Shown in pieces: positions 23,801 through 33,994 of a DNA stretch of 64,000 nucleotides. The notes beneath the pieces are model-generated. The model did not search any database, was not told where the DNA came from, and was given only the letters and a program-made list of their open reading frames with translations. This DNA comes from Sorghum bicolor (lineage: Eukaryota > Streptophyta > Magnoliopsida > Poales > Poaceae). The DNA is taken from positions 59,563,695 through 59,627,694 of the forward strand of contig NC_012872.2 in assembly GCF_000003195.3 (NCBI RefSeq), read 5' to 3'. Made by a program: the position numbers and the translations under genes. The number at the start of each line of letters is the position of its first letter. The stretch's first letter is position 1.

Positions 23801-24037
23801 CCAAAGGCGAAAACAAACGCAAACGAGTTGAAAAACATGTTGCACTTCGATCTGCAACGAGAACAGACACATAATAGCCGAGGAACCAAATGAACAGAGA
23901 GGGAGAGAGGGAGAGGTCAGAGGCCGGAGATCTGCCGGCTACCTCATCATGTCCAATGCCGGAGCGTCTCTGAGTCTCAGGGGGCTCGGCGACGCGACGT
24001 CTCTGCCAATCGCGTGGACCTCGACGGCGCCACGCAT
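20853..24037 (-). CDS. DUF1639 family protein, 372 aa, four exons
   Basis: Plant-specific family of unknown function, probably nuclear from its basic composition. Exons in transcript order are 24037-23943, 23057-22431, 21363-21051 and 20936-20853 (95+627+313+84 = 1119 nt), all with GT-AG ends and matching phases. The protein starts MRGAVEVHAIGRDV, continues with LRDAPALDMMRYQRLSPDCL, then a long Gly/Ser/Pro/Ala-rich middle with basic patches (HNKRSRCRRD) and a six-histidine run. It closes with the family signature: RPKKRAKNVDKTLQ (about 332-345) followed by FVFPGMWLPDLTKGRYEVRE in the last exon. The chosen ATG is the first one in frame in exon 1, and the exon 1 to 2 join is inferred from phase and splice sites. 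Family assignment is firm; the exact N terminus is less so. Confidence 0.85.
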
Positions 24038-25122
24038 CAAAAATGGGCCTCCGCCGGCCGCCGCAGCCGTCTCGTCTTCGTTCTCCAACCGCTCGCCAAT
24101 TACTCTCCTCGTTCTTGGTCTACGTCTCAGTAGACACGAGAAATAAGATGCCGAGGAACTGGCAGGAAATTCACAAGCAAAATTGTGAACAGGGGATGGG
24201 AGAGAAGAGAAGAGAAGAGAAGAGAAGAGGCAGCAATGGTGATGGGAAGCAGCGCCGGGTCCAAATAGAGGATTTATCTGTTGCGCTCTCCCCGTTTTGC
24301 CCTCGAGCATGGTCCACCAATCACCCTTCTGCCACCGCTCCTCCTTTCCCCAAACTGCCCCCGGCGCGGGGCGTGGCAAGTTTGGTGATTACGGGGAGGA
24401 TTACGGGGGCTTTTACGTACTTGTTGGCCCGAAGATCCGAGCGGTACGTGCGGCCTCCTCTCTTGCACTGCAAGACAGCGGGAGGTGGATCGGTTTCCAA
24501 ACAAAGCGAGAACGGCGTCGCCGAAACGTACCCTGACAGGTGGGCCTGGCATCCGAGCGCCCACCATGTCAGTGATAGGCATAACCGGTGAGCTAACCGC
24601 CGCTCGTGTTTTTGTACACGGATGGTGTACGTGAGATCACGCGCCGCATCGACTGTGAACGCCACGTAACGCCCCCGCCCACGAACTCGCCTAAACTCTG
24701 ACCCACTGACTTCCGGGGTCCTAGGTGCTACTGGGCCACGAGTCAGCGAGACGTGTAGCTGTAAGGGGGTCTCGCCTTCGTGACCGATGGTTTTGAAGGA
24801 ACGGGCGGGATCAGGCTAATCGTCGTCGCGTGTACGGTGGATGCGACCCAGCGCTTGAAACGTCCATCCAGGATGGACGGGGTTGTTGTGTTGGCCTGTT
24901 GGGGCTGGGGGCTGGGGCCAGGCGGTCAGCCCGCGGCATCGGCACGTGAGGAGGAGGTGTGCGGTGTGCCTATTGGACTATTTGTTGCGGGCTGCGGTGA
25001 CCGGCACAGCCCGGCTTTGGATCCGGAACCGGGACTGGCAGGATTGTCCTGGGTCTGGGGTTTGGCTGCCGCAAGCTTTGATTGAAAGCAGACACTCAAA
25101 TCAAACACAGAAGAGTGTCTTA
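24038..25122. other. Upstream region of the DUF1639 gene
   Basis: It contains the presumed 5' UTR and promoter of the minus-strand gene. A purine-rich (GAGAA)n tract at 24199-24232 would be pyrimidine-rich on the transcribed strand, as often seen in plant 5' leaders. No TATA box is convincing. The stretch at 24.7-25.1 kb is GC-rich without a recognised product. Confidence 0.35.
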
Positions 25123-25236
25123 GGCTTATTTAGTTTCTAAAAAATTTTAAAAAAAATCAGATTTTCTGTCACATAGAATCTTACGACGCATATATGAAGC
25201 ATTAAATATAGATAAAAATAATAATTAATTGTATAG

Positions 25237-26408
25237 TCACACTATAAAAGAACGAGTTTTTTTAGAAAGCTCTCACTCTCTAATAACCGTTCGATCTAAA
25301 CGTCGGACTATATGAGCCCTCCGTTATCCATGATCTTATATGATATAAGATGTAAGACACCTCCTAAATTAAGATTCCTCCTAGAGTCCAAAAACACATG
25401 GATATAAGACTCCTTCTAAACTAAGATTTCTCCTAGACTCCAAAACCAAAAAAATAATAGACCTCAGTTTCTGTTCCCGAGTAATATTAATTCTTTATCC
25501 ATATTTGTGTATCTTTTCTAATTTTTTAGACCTTGTGGTGGCACAAAGACTCCGACGGCCACTTTTTTTTTACTGTCGGCTGCCACTTTGGATACGTCCT
25601 GATGGTAAAGAAGGGAGGAAGGCCTCTTTTGCAACTTAAATTTTTTTTAAAGAAAAAAATAATCTTTTACCACTTGCTTTCTATGACCGGAAAAATGTAT
25701 GCAATCACCACACTATAAAAGAGCAGATTTTAGCGAGCTCTCCTTCTCTAACAATTGTTCCATCTAAATGTCGTGCTATATGAGTTCTCCGTCACTTATG
25801 ATCTTATATGATGTAAGTTATAAGACTACTTCTAAACCAAAATTCCTCCTAAACTCCAAAATAGAAAATAATAGAGTTACAAATACTTCAGTTTTTGGTT
25901 CCTAGATAATCTTGCTTCCTTAGAACTGGTTCATATTTGCGCTAATATTTTACGTCCAATTCATTAGCACCGTAACATGCTTTGCACGAGAATAGTAAAT
26001 AGATTAATTTAAAAAAAGAAAAATATGGATGCACCGCCGCTTGCCGTGGATTGTTTGGAAAAAAATAATACATATCAAGATGCATGCATGCAACTAATAA
26101 ATAGATTAATTGGAAAAAGGAAAATATGAATGCATGCATGCAACTATAATAAATAACTAATTTAGAAAAATAGAATAATAAAGGCACATCAATACAAATA
26201 CATGCAAGTGTATGTATTACAACTAAAAAGAAAATAATAAAATTTGAGCATACATAATTTTATTTATTATGACAAACAAGAAAGAAAAAGATAGCAAACA
26301 TCTTACGTTACTTATAGTAGAATGAACAACAACTCTAACGTGGAGTGAAAATAAAATCAACGAACGTCCAACAATACAAACACGTGCGTGTCGCACGTGC
26401 ATATTAAT
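25237..26408 (+). mobile_element. Helitron-like element with a duplicated 5' end
   Basis: It starts TCACACTATAAAAGAAC, similar to the TC(T)..ACTATAAAAG openings of grass Helitrons. It ends with an inverted hairpin ACGTGCGTGTCGCACGT at about 26381-26397, followed by GCATATTAAT rather than a clean CTAG. A second, diverged copy of the opening (CACTATAAAAGAGCAG and about 180 bp downstream) lies at 25709-25890 in the same direction. The base before the opening is G, not A. No Rep/helicase is present. Call by structure only. Confidence 0.45.
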
Positions 26409-26414
26409 GTCGCT

Positions 26415-27004
26415 TCTTTATGTGGTTGGCAACACATAACAAATGCTGGAGATAGGCTTACACGTCGAGGTCTCCCACATCCTACTCACTGCCTCCATTG
26501 CGATTAAGAGGAAGAAACTATCAATCATATGTTAGTATCATGTGTGTTTACACGAGAATTTTGGTTTGTTTTGCTGCAGAAAGTGGGTTTAGCAGCCCTT
26601 TCACCACAACAAGATGAACCCTCCTTTTGATGAATGGTGGGCCAAGGCAGAGTCAAAAATGGATGGTTCACACAAAAAAACTCAACTCGCTTATCATCCT
26701 TGGAGCATGGATAATTTGGAAAAATCGCAATCGATGTGTTTTTTATGGTACTCCTCCTAACTTGGCTGGAGCATTGCTGCTTGCAAGTGAAGAACAACGT
26801 TACTGAGTCTTGCAAAGGCTCAGGAAAGCTCTTATCTTGAGCCTAAGATAGCTAGTAGGGTTCTTTCTATGGAGATGAGGTCGTGTTTTGTCTTAGTAAA
26901 AGGCGCATGTGTTTTTCTAAGAGATTAGGAGTGTGGGTGTGTGTTGTAAGGGCTCTTGCCCCTTTTGTCTTATACGCAACTCTCCTGCGTATTCGAGAAA
27001 AAAA
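26415..27004 (+). pseudogene. 5'-truncated LINE 3' end (RVT C-terminal/zf-RVT region)
   Basis: Plus-strand frames give EEETINHMLVSCVFTREFWF (about 26508-26567), SFDEWWAKAESKMDG and then LNSLIILGAWIIWKNRNRCV (about 26685-26745), typical of the C terminus of plant L1 ORF2 proteins. Frameshifts separate them. The element ends CTGCGTATTCGAGAAAAAAA, a short poly-A tail at 27004. The same tail motif, inverted, ends the fragment at 43367. Confidence 0.75.
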
Positions 27005-27239
27005 GTCTTTTTAGATTTCACTCTCTAAATCATCGTTTGAAGAGTCATTTCCATAAAATTGTTTTCACTCTTCAACAACTTTTTTATATCTCGTGCGCCC
27101 TCTAGAGATCCATTCTCATCTTTTATTTTTGGCTAGCAAAAAATCATAAATAGAATATAGCTATATTTGCATAATCATTTAGACAAGCTGTTGACGAGTA
27201 ATTTTCACCAAAATCTTTATTTCTAACATTTAGAAAAAA

Positions 27240-27475
27240 TATATATAGTCTCCTTAGAGAATTAAAGCATTCTAAATTTAACCAAATTTATATGATAAAA
27301 TAATAATATTTATGATACATAATTAGCACCATTAGATTTTGTATCAGTTACATTTTCATAGTATACCTATTTGATGTTATAAATTTTATATTTTTTCTAT
27401 AATTTGAATCAAACTTGAAATGCTTTGATTCTCCAAAAAAGTTTGAATGACTTATAGTTTGGAATGGAGAGAGTA
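27240..27475. mobile_element. Stowaway-like (Tc1/mariner) MITE, decayed
   Basis: The right end ATAGTTTGGAATGGAGAGAGTA is the inverse of the common CTCCCTCCGTCC-type Stowaway end, and the body (AAGCATTCTAAATTTAACCA, AATAATAATATTTATG) matches that at 34615. The left end is poorly conserved. Confidence 0.5.
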
Positions 27476-27664
27476 GCTATGTTGTTGAATTTAATTAGGT
27501 TTGGTCTAACCATAATAAATCAAATAAATTTTAAGGCTCGTGATAATTTGCGAGATGAATCTTTTGAATCTAGTTAGTCTATGATTAGACGATATTAGTT
27601 AAATACAAACGAAATTACTACGGTGTCCATTTTGTAAAAAACTTTGCATCTAAACAAGGCCTTA

Positions 27665-29915
27665 GATATGGTATTTTTCAAGAAAAAACATAGCCAATAT
27701 AAATAATTGACACAAAACAACTTTAAGAAAATAAGATTATAGCAAAAACCAATCAGGTTCTCTCCTTATTTTGATCGCTCGCTGCCCACTGAGGCTTAAA
27801 AACACACTGGAAAAAAACACTACAAACACCCTTGCCATATTACAATTTGGAACAAAATCCAATATATACTAACCGCAAGCATGGTCTATATCTAGATATA
27901 ACTTCCTAAACCATGGTATGGTTGAGTCTACTCCCCTTAATTATTTCTGTTGGTTCAATTTACCCCACAAGAAGATTTGTCCTTTTATTTCTCAATAATA
28001 AAATTGATTTTTAGTTTCATTTTTTTGAGGGGATAGCTAACACCATAATTTATGTTTTAAAATATGTCATAATTTCTAATGTTTATTTTGATAGATTATG
28101 ACATATAATAAATAAATCAACACAAAAAAATAAACATAATGAAATAAAATTTATAATGTATTTTAAAATAATTTATGGTGTGCTATATCACCTCAAAGTC
28201 TCCAAGTTAAAATTCAACTTGTATGTATACAAAAATAAAAACAAAAAACTTGTTAAGGGCTAAATTAGACTGACTGGATAGTTAAGGGCAAGTAAACCAA
28301 ACTAAACATTAATTTTGACTGTTATCTGGACATAAGCATACTTATAGGTAGTATTTGAACTTTTTTCTTACAATTATTATAAAAAAACCTTGTATATTTA
28401 GAAAATATTAAGAATTTGTCAAGTGGCTAAGGTAAAAAAACGAGGTACTATGGTTAAGGTAGAGAAGAGAGTACTTGCGTTGAGTCAGTGTACTAATTGA
28501 GATATGAGGAGCCATATTGTATGTGGGTTATCATTCTTGTATCATAAGTGAAAGTAACTTGAAGCCATGAATAAAACTTACATGTGTTAAAAATGGTTCA
28601 AATCACATGTTGAAATTTGACTTGCTCAAGAAGAATGAGACAAAGATGGTTAAAACCCATACGGACAAATAAATGTCATATGAAGATATTGAAAATCCAA
28701 ATGGTTGAAATAGATATATCATTATCGATCTTTAGTGTATCTATATTGTACTTTAAAGGGGATCATCTCAAGTGCTCAAACTAACAAAACCTCGAGGGCT
28801 AACATGAGAGAAAACACATTCCACAACACTTATCCTTTTTATCTTTTATCTTGAGCTTATTTTTTGTGGGGGTGCATAGCTCTTTGAATAAGTTTTTTGC
28901 AAAGTCCAAAATCATCGAAACCAAAGTTCATAGAGAAAAGTTATGATGTTTTTCATGTGCGGGCATGTCAACGACTAGTCCTTTTAGCTCTAATGGCCAA
29001 TTTTTGTGAGTGGGTATATATACCCATCTCACGTCTCTTGGAGAGTTTGATGATGTTCTTATGATCATAGAGAATATTCTAAGCCTTGTGAGAGCCCTTC
29101 CCATCCATCTCTTTCTAGGAGTGAGTAATTAGCGTGAGATTCAAGTACTGGGTTGAGAGGTTTCAAGTTGGTATTGAGTAAAATAGAGCAAACCAAACTT
29201 TAAACAATCGTCGGGTTTCACCAAACTTTCGTCAAGCATTTGTTACTCTTGAAGCTAACATCACATATATCTAATTTGAGGGGATACAAGGATGCGAATT
29301 TATGTGTGGGGTCATATCTTGACGGCTTCATCACCACACAACAAGGTGGCAACTTCAACTTAGCTCGGTGTTCAGCAGTGATAACATGTCCATATATACT
29401 TATGATAAACTTGTAAATTATGGGGAAAATAAATGAGAATTTGCAACAACAAAAAAGGGATTTATCCTTTACCTAAAGGCGTGTCAATCTATCCTGTTGT
29501 CTGAATTTGTTTTGCCTATGCAATTTGAGAATAAGGAATCTTTGAACTCTAAACTATTTTTGGCCATCTAACTATTGTCTGAATTTATTTTGCCTATGCA
29601 ATTTGAGAATAAGGAATCTTTGAACTCTGAACTGTAAAAAATCAGACCAATCAGGAATCACACCTATTATTTATCTATTTATTTATAAACAGTTATTAGT
29701 CGTAACTAATAGAGAAAAAAAATCTTTTTTGAGGGTAAGGGATCATACTAGCTGTGATGCTTAAATAAATCTATGACTGTTTTTGGTAGCGTTTTGTGTG
29801 ATCGCGTGGCACGACATGGAGCGTAGGAGCGCCTTAATCAAGCCCTTAGTTCATTCTCGTGTTCTCTCTCTTGAACATTGTCACAGTAAGCTAGCAGCAC
29901 GCCGCGATACATTTG
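27665..29915. other. AT-rich intergenic region
   Basis: No coding pattern or splice signals are recognised. The only clear structure is the duplication at 29497-29631. Frames are short and full of stops. Confidence 0.4.
29497..29631. repeat. Direct duplication, about 55 bp, spaced 77 bp
   Basis: Both copies (29497-29551 and about 29574-29629) contain TTTTGCCTATGCAATTTGAG and AATAAGGAATCTTTGAACTC. They differ at one or two bases. This is a recent local duplication. Confidence 0.85.
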
Positions 29916-30137
29916 GGCCTTGTTTAGTTCAAAAAATTTTGTAAAATTTTTCAGATTCACCGTCACATTAAATCTGTAGACGCATGCATAAAGTATTAAA
30001 TATAGACGAAAATAAAAACTAATTACACAGTTTGGTCAGAATTGACGAGACGAATCTTTTGAGTCTAGTTAGTATATGAATACAAACGAAAGTGGTACTA
30101 TTCCTATTTTGTAATTTTTTTTTAACTAAACGAGGCC
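29916..30137. mobile_element. MITE of the GGCCTTGTTTAGTT family, TSD TTG
   Basis: The left end is GGCCTTGTTTAGTTC and the right end is TAACTAAACGAGGCC. The direct repeat TTG flanks both sides (29913-29915 and 30138-30140). All internal blocks of the family are present, including CGTCACATTAAATCTGTAGA and ACGAGACGAATCTTTTGAGT. At 222 bp it has no coding capacity. Confidence 0.92.
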
Positions 30138-30140
30138 TTG

Positions 30141-30942
30141 GTAGGATTTTTGGCTTCTCTTGGCCGAAAACACGATGTCACGATCCCAAACACGTACGTG
30201 TTGCAGCATACCAACAAAGTCTATTAAATAGACAATGCCGTAAAAAAAACACCATCTTCCCTTGAAGAACCGATAATAACACATTCAGAATAAAGAAGCT
30301 CAAGATCCAACTAATTCTCTGTGCTAACAAACAAAAGCATATTGGCTCTGTTGACACAGGATGTATCTCTTTGCTTTGGTCTCAAATTTATCTGGTGCCA
30401 GGGATGAACCTCCATTTTTTTTAATTATTAAATAAATGGAGATCTCTGCTCGGTTGAACGAAGAGATAAACGGAGGATCTACCCTGTCTTCTCTATCTCG
30501 TACCAAAAGCATCCAGCTGTTGGTCAAATGTGTGTGTAGTGCTACCCAAGCAGCAATATTGCCAACAATTCATTCCAAGCCTCAAGCAAAGTGATCGATC
30601 GCAGCATCATCATTCTACTTAGTATACTAACTAAAGCCCCTTCTCGTCTGCTCGCATTTCACGCCCCTCCGGTTGGCTTGAAGCCTCAAACTACTCGGGC
30701 GGAGACACTCAGAGAGGCTCCAGTGCAGGATGATGCGTGGCCGCGGTCCGCGGATCCGAACGAACGCGGATGCATCCACAAGGGGCGCCTTGCGTCGCCA
30801 GCGTGCCGTGGCACAGGCGCACAGCACCGCACGCATGAGCCTGTTTCCTCGTGACGCCCGGCGACCCAACGAATTGGCGGAATTGGCTTTGTGCCCCCTT
30901 CCCAACAACCCTCCTATCCTACCTGCCCCCGCTCCGCTCGTC
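30141..30942. other. Intergenic region
   Basis: Moderately GC-rich from 30.63 to 30.94 kb with overlapping open frames on both strands and no recognisable domain. Nothing else is supported. Confidence 0.35.
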
Positions 30943-31090
30943 TTTGATCTCGGGCCTTTTACATATTTACCATCATAACGATTGCCTCTCACCTGATTAT
31001 CACTTTTATAATATGCCTTTTATATATTTACCATCTTTAAGCGATAACTCTCACCTGACGATGCTGCCCCTGGCCTCATTTTCTTCTAAA

Positions 31091-31241
31091 CACAGCAGCA
31101 TAAAAACCCCTCTATTGATAAAAAAAACACAGCAACATATAAAAAAAACACAGCAGATCCTTGTGTTATGTTGCTGTCTGTGTGCAAATGAAATATGTTG
31201 CTGTGTTTTTTTATCAATAGAGGGGTTTTTATGCTGCTGTG
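31091..31241. repeat. Near-perfect inverted repeat (hairpin core of the foldback element)
   Basis: The left arm 31091-31138 begins CACAGCAGCATAAAAACCCC. The right arm 31194-31241 is its inverse and differs by one A/T in a homopolymer run. The loop is about 55 nt and contains further CAGCAACAT/ATGTTGCTG matches. A transcript through it would fold into a long double-stranded stem. Confidence 0.95.
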
Positions 31242-31408
31242 GGGCAGCATCGTCATTTCGCCTGCCCATGCTGAGTCAGCACCACCATGTCAGTCGGTCT
31301 GGGCTGCCACATGTGCAAATGTGGTCTAAATGTAAGAGTTATCGCTTAAAGATGGTAAATATGTATGGCACATTATAAGAGTGATAATCGGGTGAGAGGC
31401 AACCGTTA

Positions 31409-33961
31409 TCTCTACTATAATTGAAATCTTCTTCAGGCAATTTCACCTGCAAGATCAACGACTCACAGCACATATCCTACAGATTTAACGGCCCAGATTA
31501 TAAGTATGTTCACGAACTTACACACCCTCAGCCTCGCGTCAATCACACATCACACAAATTCACCACGCGTGTGGCTCCGTCGCCCGCCACGAGCGCGACC
31601 ACATCTCACCCAGCCGCCGCTGCCCGCCCTGGTGCTGCGCCGCCCGCCTCGCCCGCCGGAGCTGCGTCAGCCCGCTCGCCCGCCCGTCCTCGCAGCGCGC
31701 TGCCCGACCATCGCCCGCCACCCGTTGCCTGGCGCGCCTCCCGCCGCGAGTGCGACATCCGCCGTGAGCTCGGCCGCAGCTCACCCGGCCGCCGCTGCTC
31801 GGCCACCGCCCGCCGCCCGGCGCGGCAGCGCGTCAAGCCGGGTAGGTGTCCCTGTCCTTCACCTCCGCTTGTGTCGTGGTCCGATCGGCCGAATGCTTTG
31901 CTGACCGCTCTCCTGATTTGGCTTTTGTGGTTTGTGGCTCTAGATCTGGAGAGGGGTACACGATCGCCGGCCACGTCAAGATCGATGGTAAGTGATCCAG
32001 CTCCCGCTGAATTCGGCCGTTTCCGTATTTAGGTTGTTGCAGGTGCCTAGGTTTGCAGCGTTTAGGGATTGTGTAAGTGTAACTCGGTTCTAAATTAGTT
32101 GCGCCTTATATTGTGCTGGGGTCGATCTTTTAGAATGCTCCGAGATCTCAATTTATTGCTCTTTTTTGTTGCTGGATGTGTATGTATTTTGTGTGGATTC
32201 CAAACAATTCATTTATCTAAGCTGCACATTGAAGCAGTTTCGATTGCTAGGAAATTAGAGGTATGCAAGCATTCAGTGACTGTTGAACTTATTCAAATTG
32301 ATGAGGTCCTGTTGTTCATTGGTTTTGGGATCTTCCATGGTAAACTATTTTGCAAAGTTTTAGCTAAATTTATAGCTCACAAACTTAAGTACAGCCCTGA
32401 ATTGTGCAAGTGTGCGTGCTGTTCCTGTTGTGTGGTGTTTAATGCAACTGAAATGAATCACCAGCTGTGTTCTGTGCAAAAAAAAAGGGGAGTATACAGA
32501 TACAGATGTAGAAATTCTGAAGTTGACATGATTTCTGCTAATGTCAGAAGGGCATCCATGCAAATAGAAACTTTTTATCATGTTCACTTTGTAAAACTGG
32601 TAGAGAGAAGAATTTTCTGATTTGGGTTTGATTAATTACGAGAAAGTTTTGTGTTCATTTTGCAAATAGCCCCAGGAAAAAAAAACCACGCTTATGGTGA
32701 TTTTACCAAGTTAGAATACTAAATTGTTGAAGATAGATCTTTTTTTGACTTGACAAATAAAATAGCGACTTGCTAAAACTAATGATTGTCAAATAAATCT
32801 TCATATCATAGCAGTAAAGGGGGTGGCTGCTGCTTTCTTGACCATGGTGGCATAGCAAGCGGATCCCATACCAACTTGAGAAGATTCTTGTTTTTTTCTA
32901 TGCTGCATTTGATTGTTCTATCTATTTTATCTTCCATAGTTTCTGCTTCAGATTAGTAAAGAAGTAGTATCATGTCAATGACTTTAGTATTTGCATGAGT
33001 TTATTCATGTAGTATGTTATTTCACTTGAATAACAGAACCAGTTTGATGTGAGAATAGATGGGGCTCATTAGCTTTTTTCAGTCTAATTCACCAGATTGT
33101 CAGATCAATTTATCAAGACTTGAAATGGTCTCAGTTTGAATATTTGTGCAATACAATTATATAAATTGCTTATAGTAAAATACTCTATCAGGTGATTGCT
33201 AAGTTTTGACATGGTAAATGTGTTCCTGAATTATAAAAGTTGGTGCTAATTTAGTCTTCAATATTCAGGCCTTAATTTGTGATTTTGCTCCTGGTTCAGT
33301 ATTCAAGATTGAAAATTTGTTGAAACTTTGATGAACTTAGCAGCGTGAGCACCAGCCAAAAATGGAGAGAATATAATGTTACACACTAGAATGCCAACTT
33401 TATATGCACCCTTAATTCGTGATGGGAGAATAAATAAATTCTATCTGTATGTTCTTCTATCGGTAGCAGTTTTGTACAATGATCTAGACCATCTGAAACT
33501 TCTGAACAGGAGTATTTTAATTTCCCTTTAGCCTTGTGTATAATTTAGTGTTTGCTTGACTTCTTGGCATTGCGTGATAGACTGAAGATAGGTGCCTGAT
33601 TTTGTCAGGCATTTTTTGTTTTATTATTCCTTTATTTGATCTCTACAATTTTGTTTTTCTTGCTTGTTTGTCCAGTAAAGCAGGTATACGCCTACACTAA
33701 CTACAATCAAGTATCTCATTTTTTATGGACTTGTTACCAAGGTTACAAGACAAATGATGGACATTTGTAGATCAGCTGTGTTTCTCAACTTTTCTACATA
33801 GCATTTGTTAAAACCAAATATATGTTCTCAAATGAAGCACCGTAATTTTCATATAGACTTTTTTGTTAGTGGGGTAGGTTTCTTTTTTAGTTTTATGATT
33901 TATTTTAGTTTTGTAATTTTTTTTAAATGTCACCGTAGCGTTAGTACGGACAATATACTAG
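31409..33961 (+). mobile_element. Non-autonomous Helitron, 2553 bp
   Basis: The 5' end is TCTCTACTATAATTGAAATC, a canonical grass Helitron opening. The 3' end has the hairpin CCGTAGCGTTAGTACGG (33933-33949) followed by ACAATATACTAG, fitting the CTRR rule. Insertion is between A (31408) and T (33962), as Helitrons require, with no duplication. The host foldback arm is restored exactly when the element is removed, which proves both ends. The interior is a GC-rich block (31560-32000), then about 1.9 kb of AT-rich, intron-like sequence. No Rep/helicase gene is present. Confidence 0.92.
31917..31988 (+). pseudogene. Possible captured first exon of an EMC7-like gene
   Basis: A plus-strand frame reads LAFVVCGSRSGEGYTIAGHV then KIDG and stops at a good donor (GATG/GTAAGT at 31988/31989). 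SGEGYTIAG.VKIDG resembles, from memory, the start of the mature part of plant ER membrane protein complex subunit 7, whose first intron falls near there. Upstream, an in-frame signal peptide is lacking but a hydrophobic run LLTALLIWLLWFVA occurs in another frame. No later EMC7 exon is visible in the Helitron. Weak evidence: short match, not searched. Confidence 0.3.
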
Positions 33962-33994
33962 TGATGGTAAATATGTAAAAGTCACTTTGATCTC

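Larger units (their letters stand above)
25123..27661. mobile_element. GGCCTTGTTTAGTT-family MITE split by about 2.3 kb of later insertions
   Basis: The left half (25123-25236) has GGCTTATTTAGTTT and the CAGATTTTCTGTCACATAGA and ATTAAATATAGATAAAAATA blocks, then breaks off at the spot where other copies continue. The right half (about 27545-27661) resumes with TTTGCGAGATGAATCTTTTG and ends CTAAACAAGGCC. The flanking triplet TTA is present on both sides (25120-25122 and 27662-27664). Together the halves make one complete MITE. The insert holds a Helitron-like element, a LINE fragment and a Stowaway-like element. Confidence 0.8.
30952..33985. mobile_element. Foldback MULE-like element with 9-bp TSD, interrupted by a Helitron
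   Basis: The left arm starts GGGCCTTTTACATATTTACC; the right arm, read inverted, starts GTGACTTTTACATATTTACC. The 9-bp direct repeat TTTGATCTC flanks the element (30943-30951 and 33986-33994), typical of Mutator-like elements. Inner arm matches include ACCATCTTTAAGCGATAACT on both sides and a nearly perfect 47-48 nt hairpin core. Removing the Helitron at 31409-33961 rejoins the right arm exactly (..ACCGTTA + TGATGG..), mirroring the left arm CCATCATAACG. The native element would be about 480 bp. One arm has an extra ~70 bp segment (31262-31333). No transposase. Confidence 0.88.

Noticed and set aside
31421..32032. 203-codon plus-strand frame
   Set aside because: Pro/Ala/Arg-rich frame in the GC-rich interior of a Helitron; no domain.
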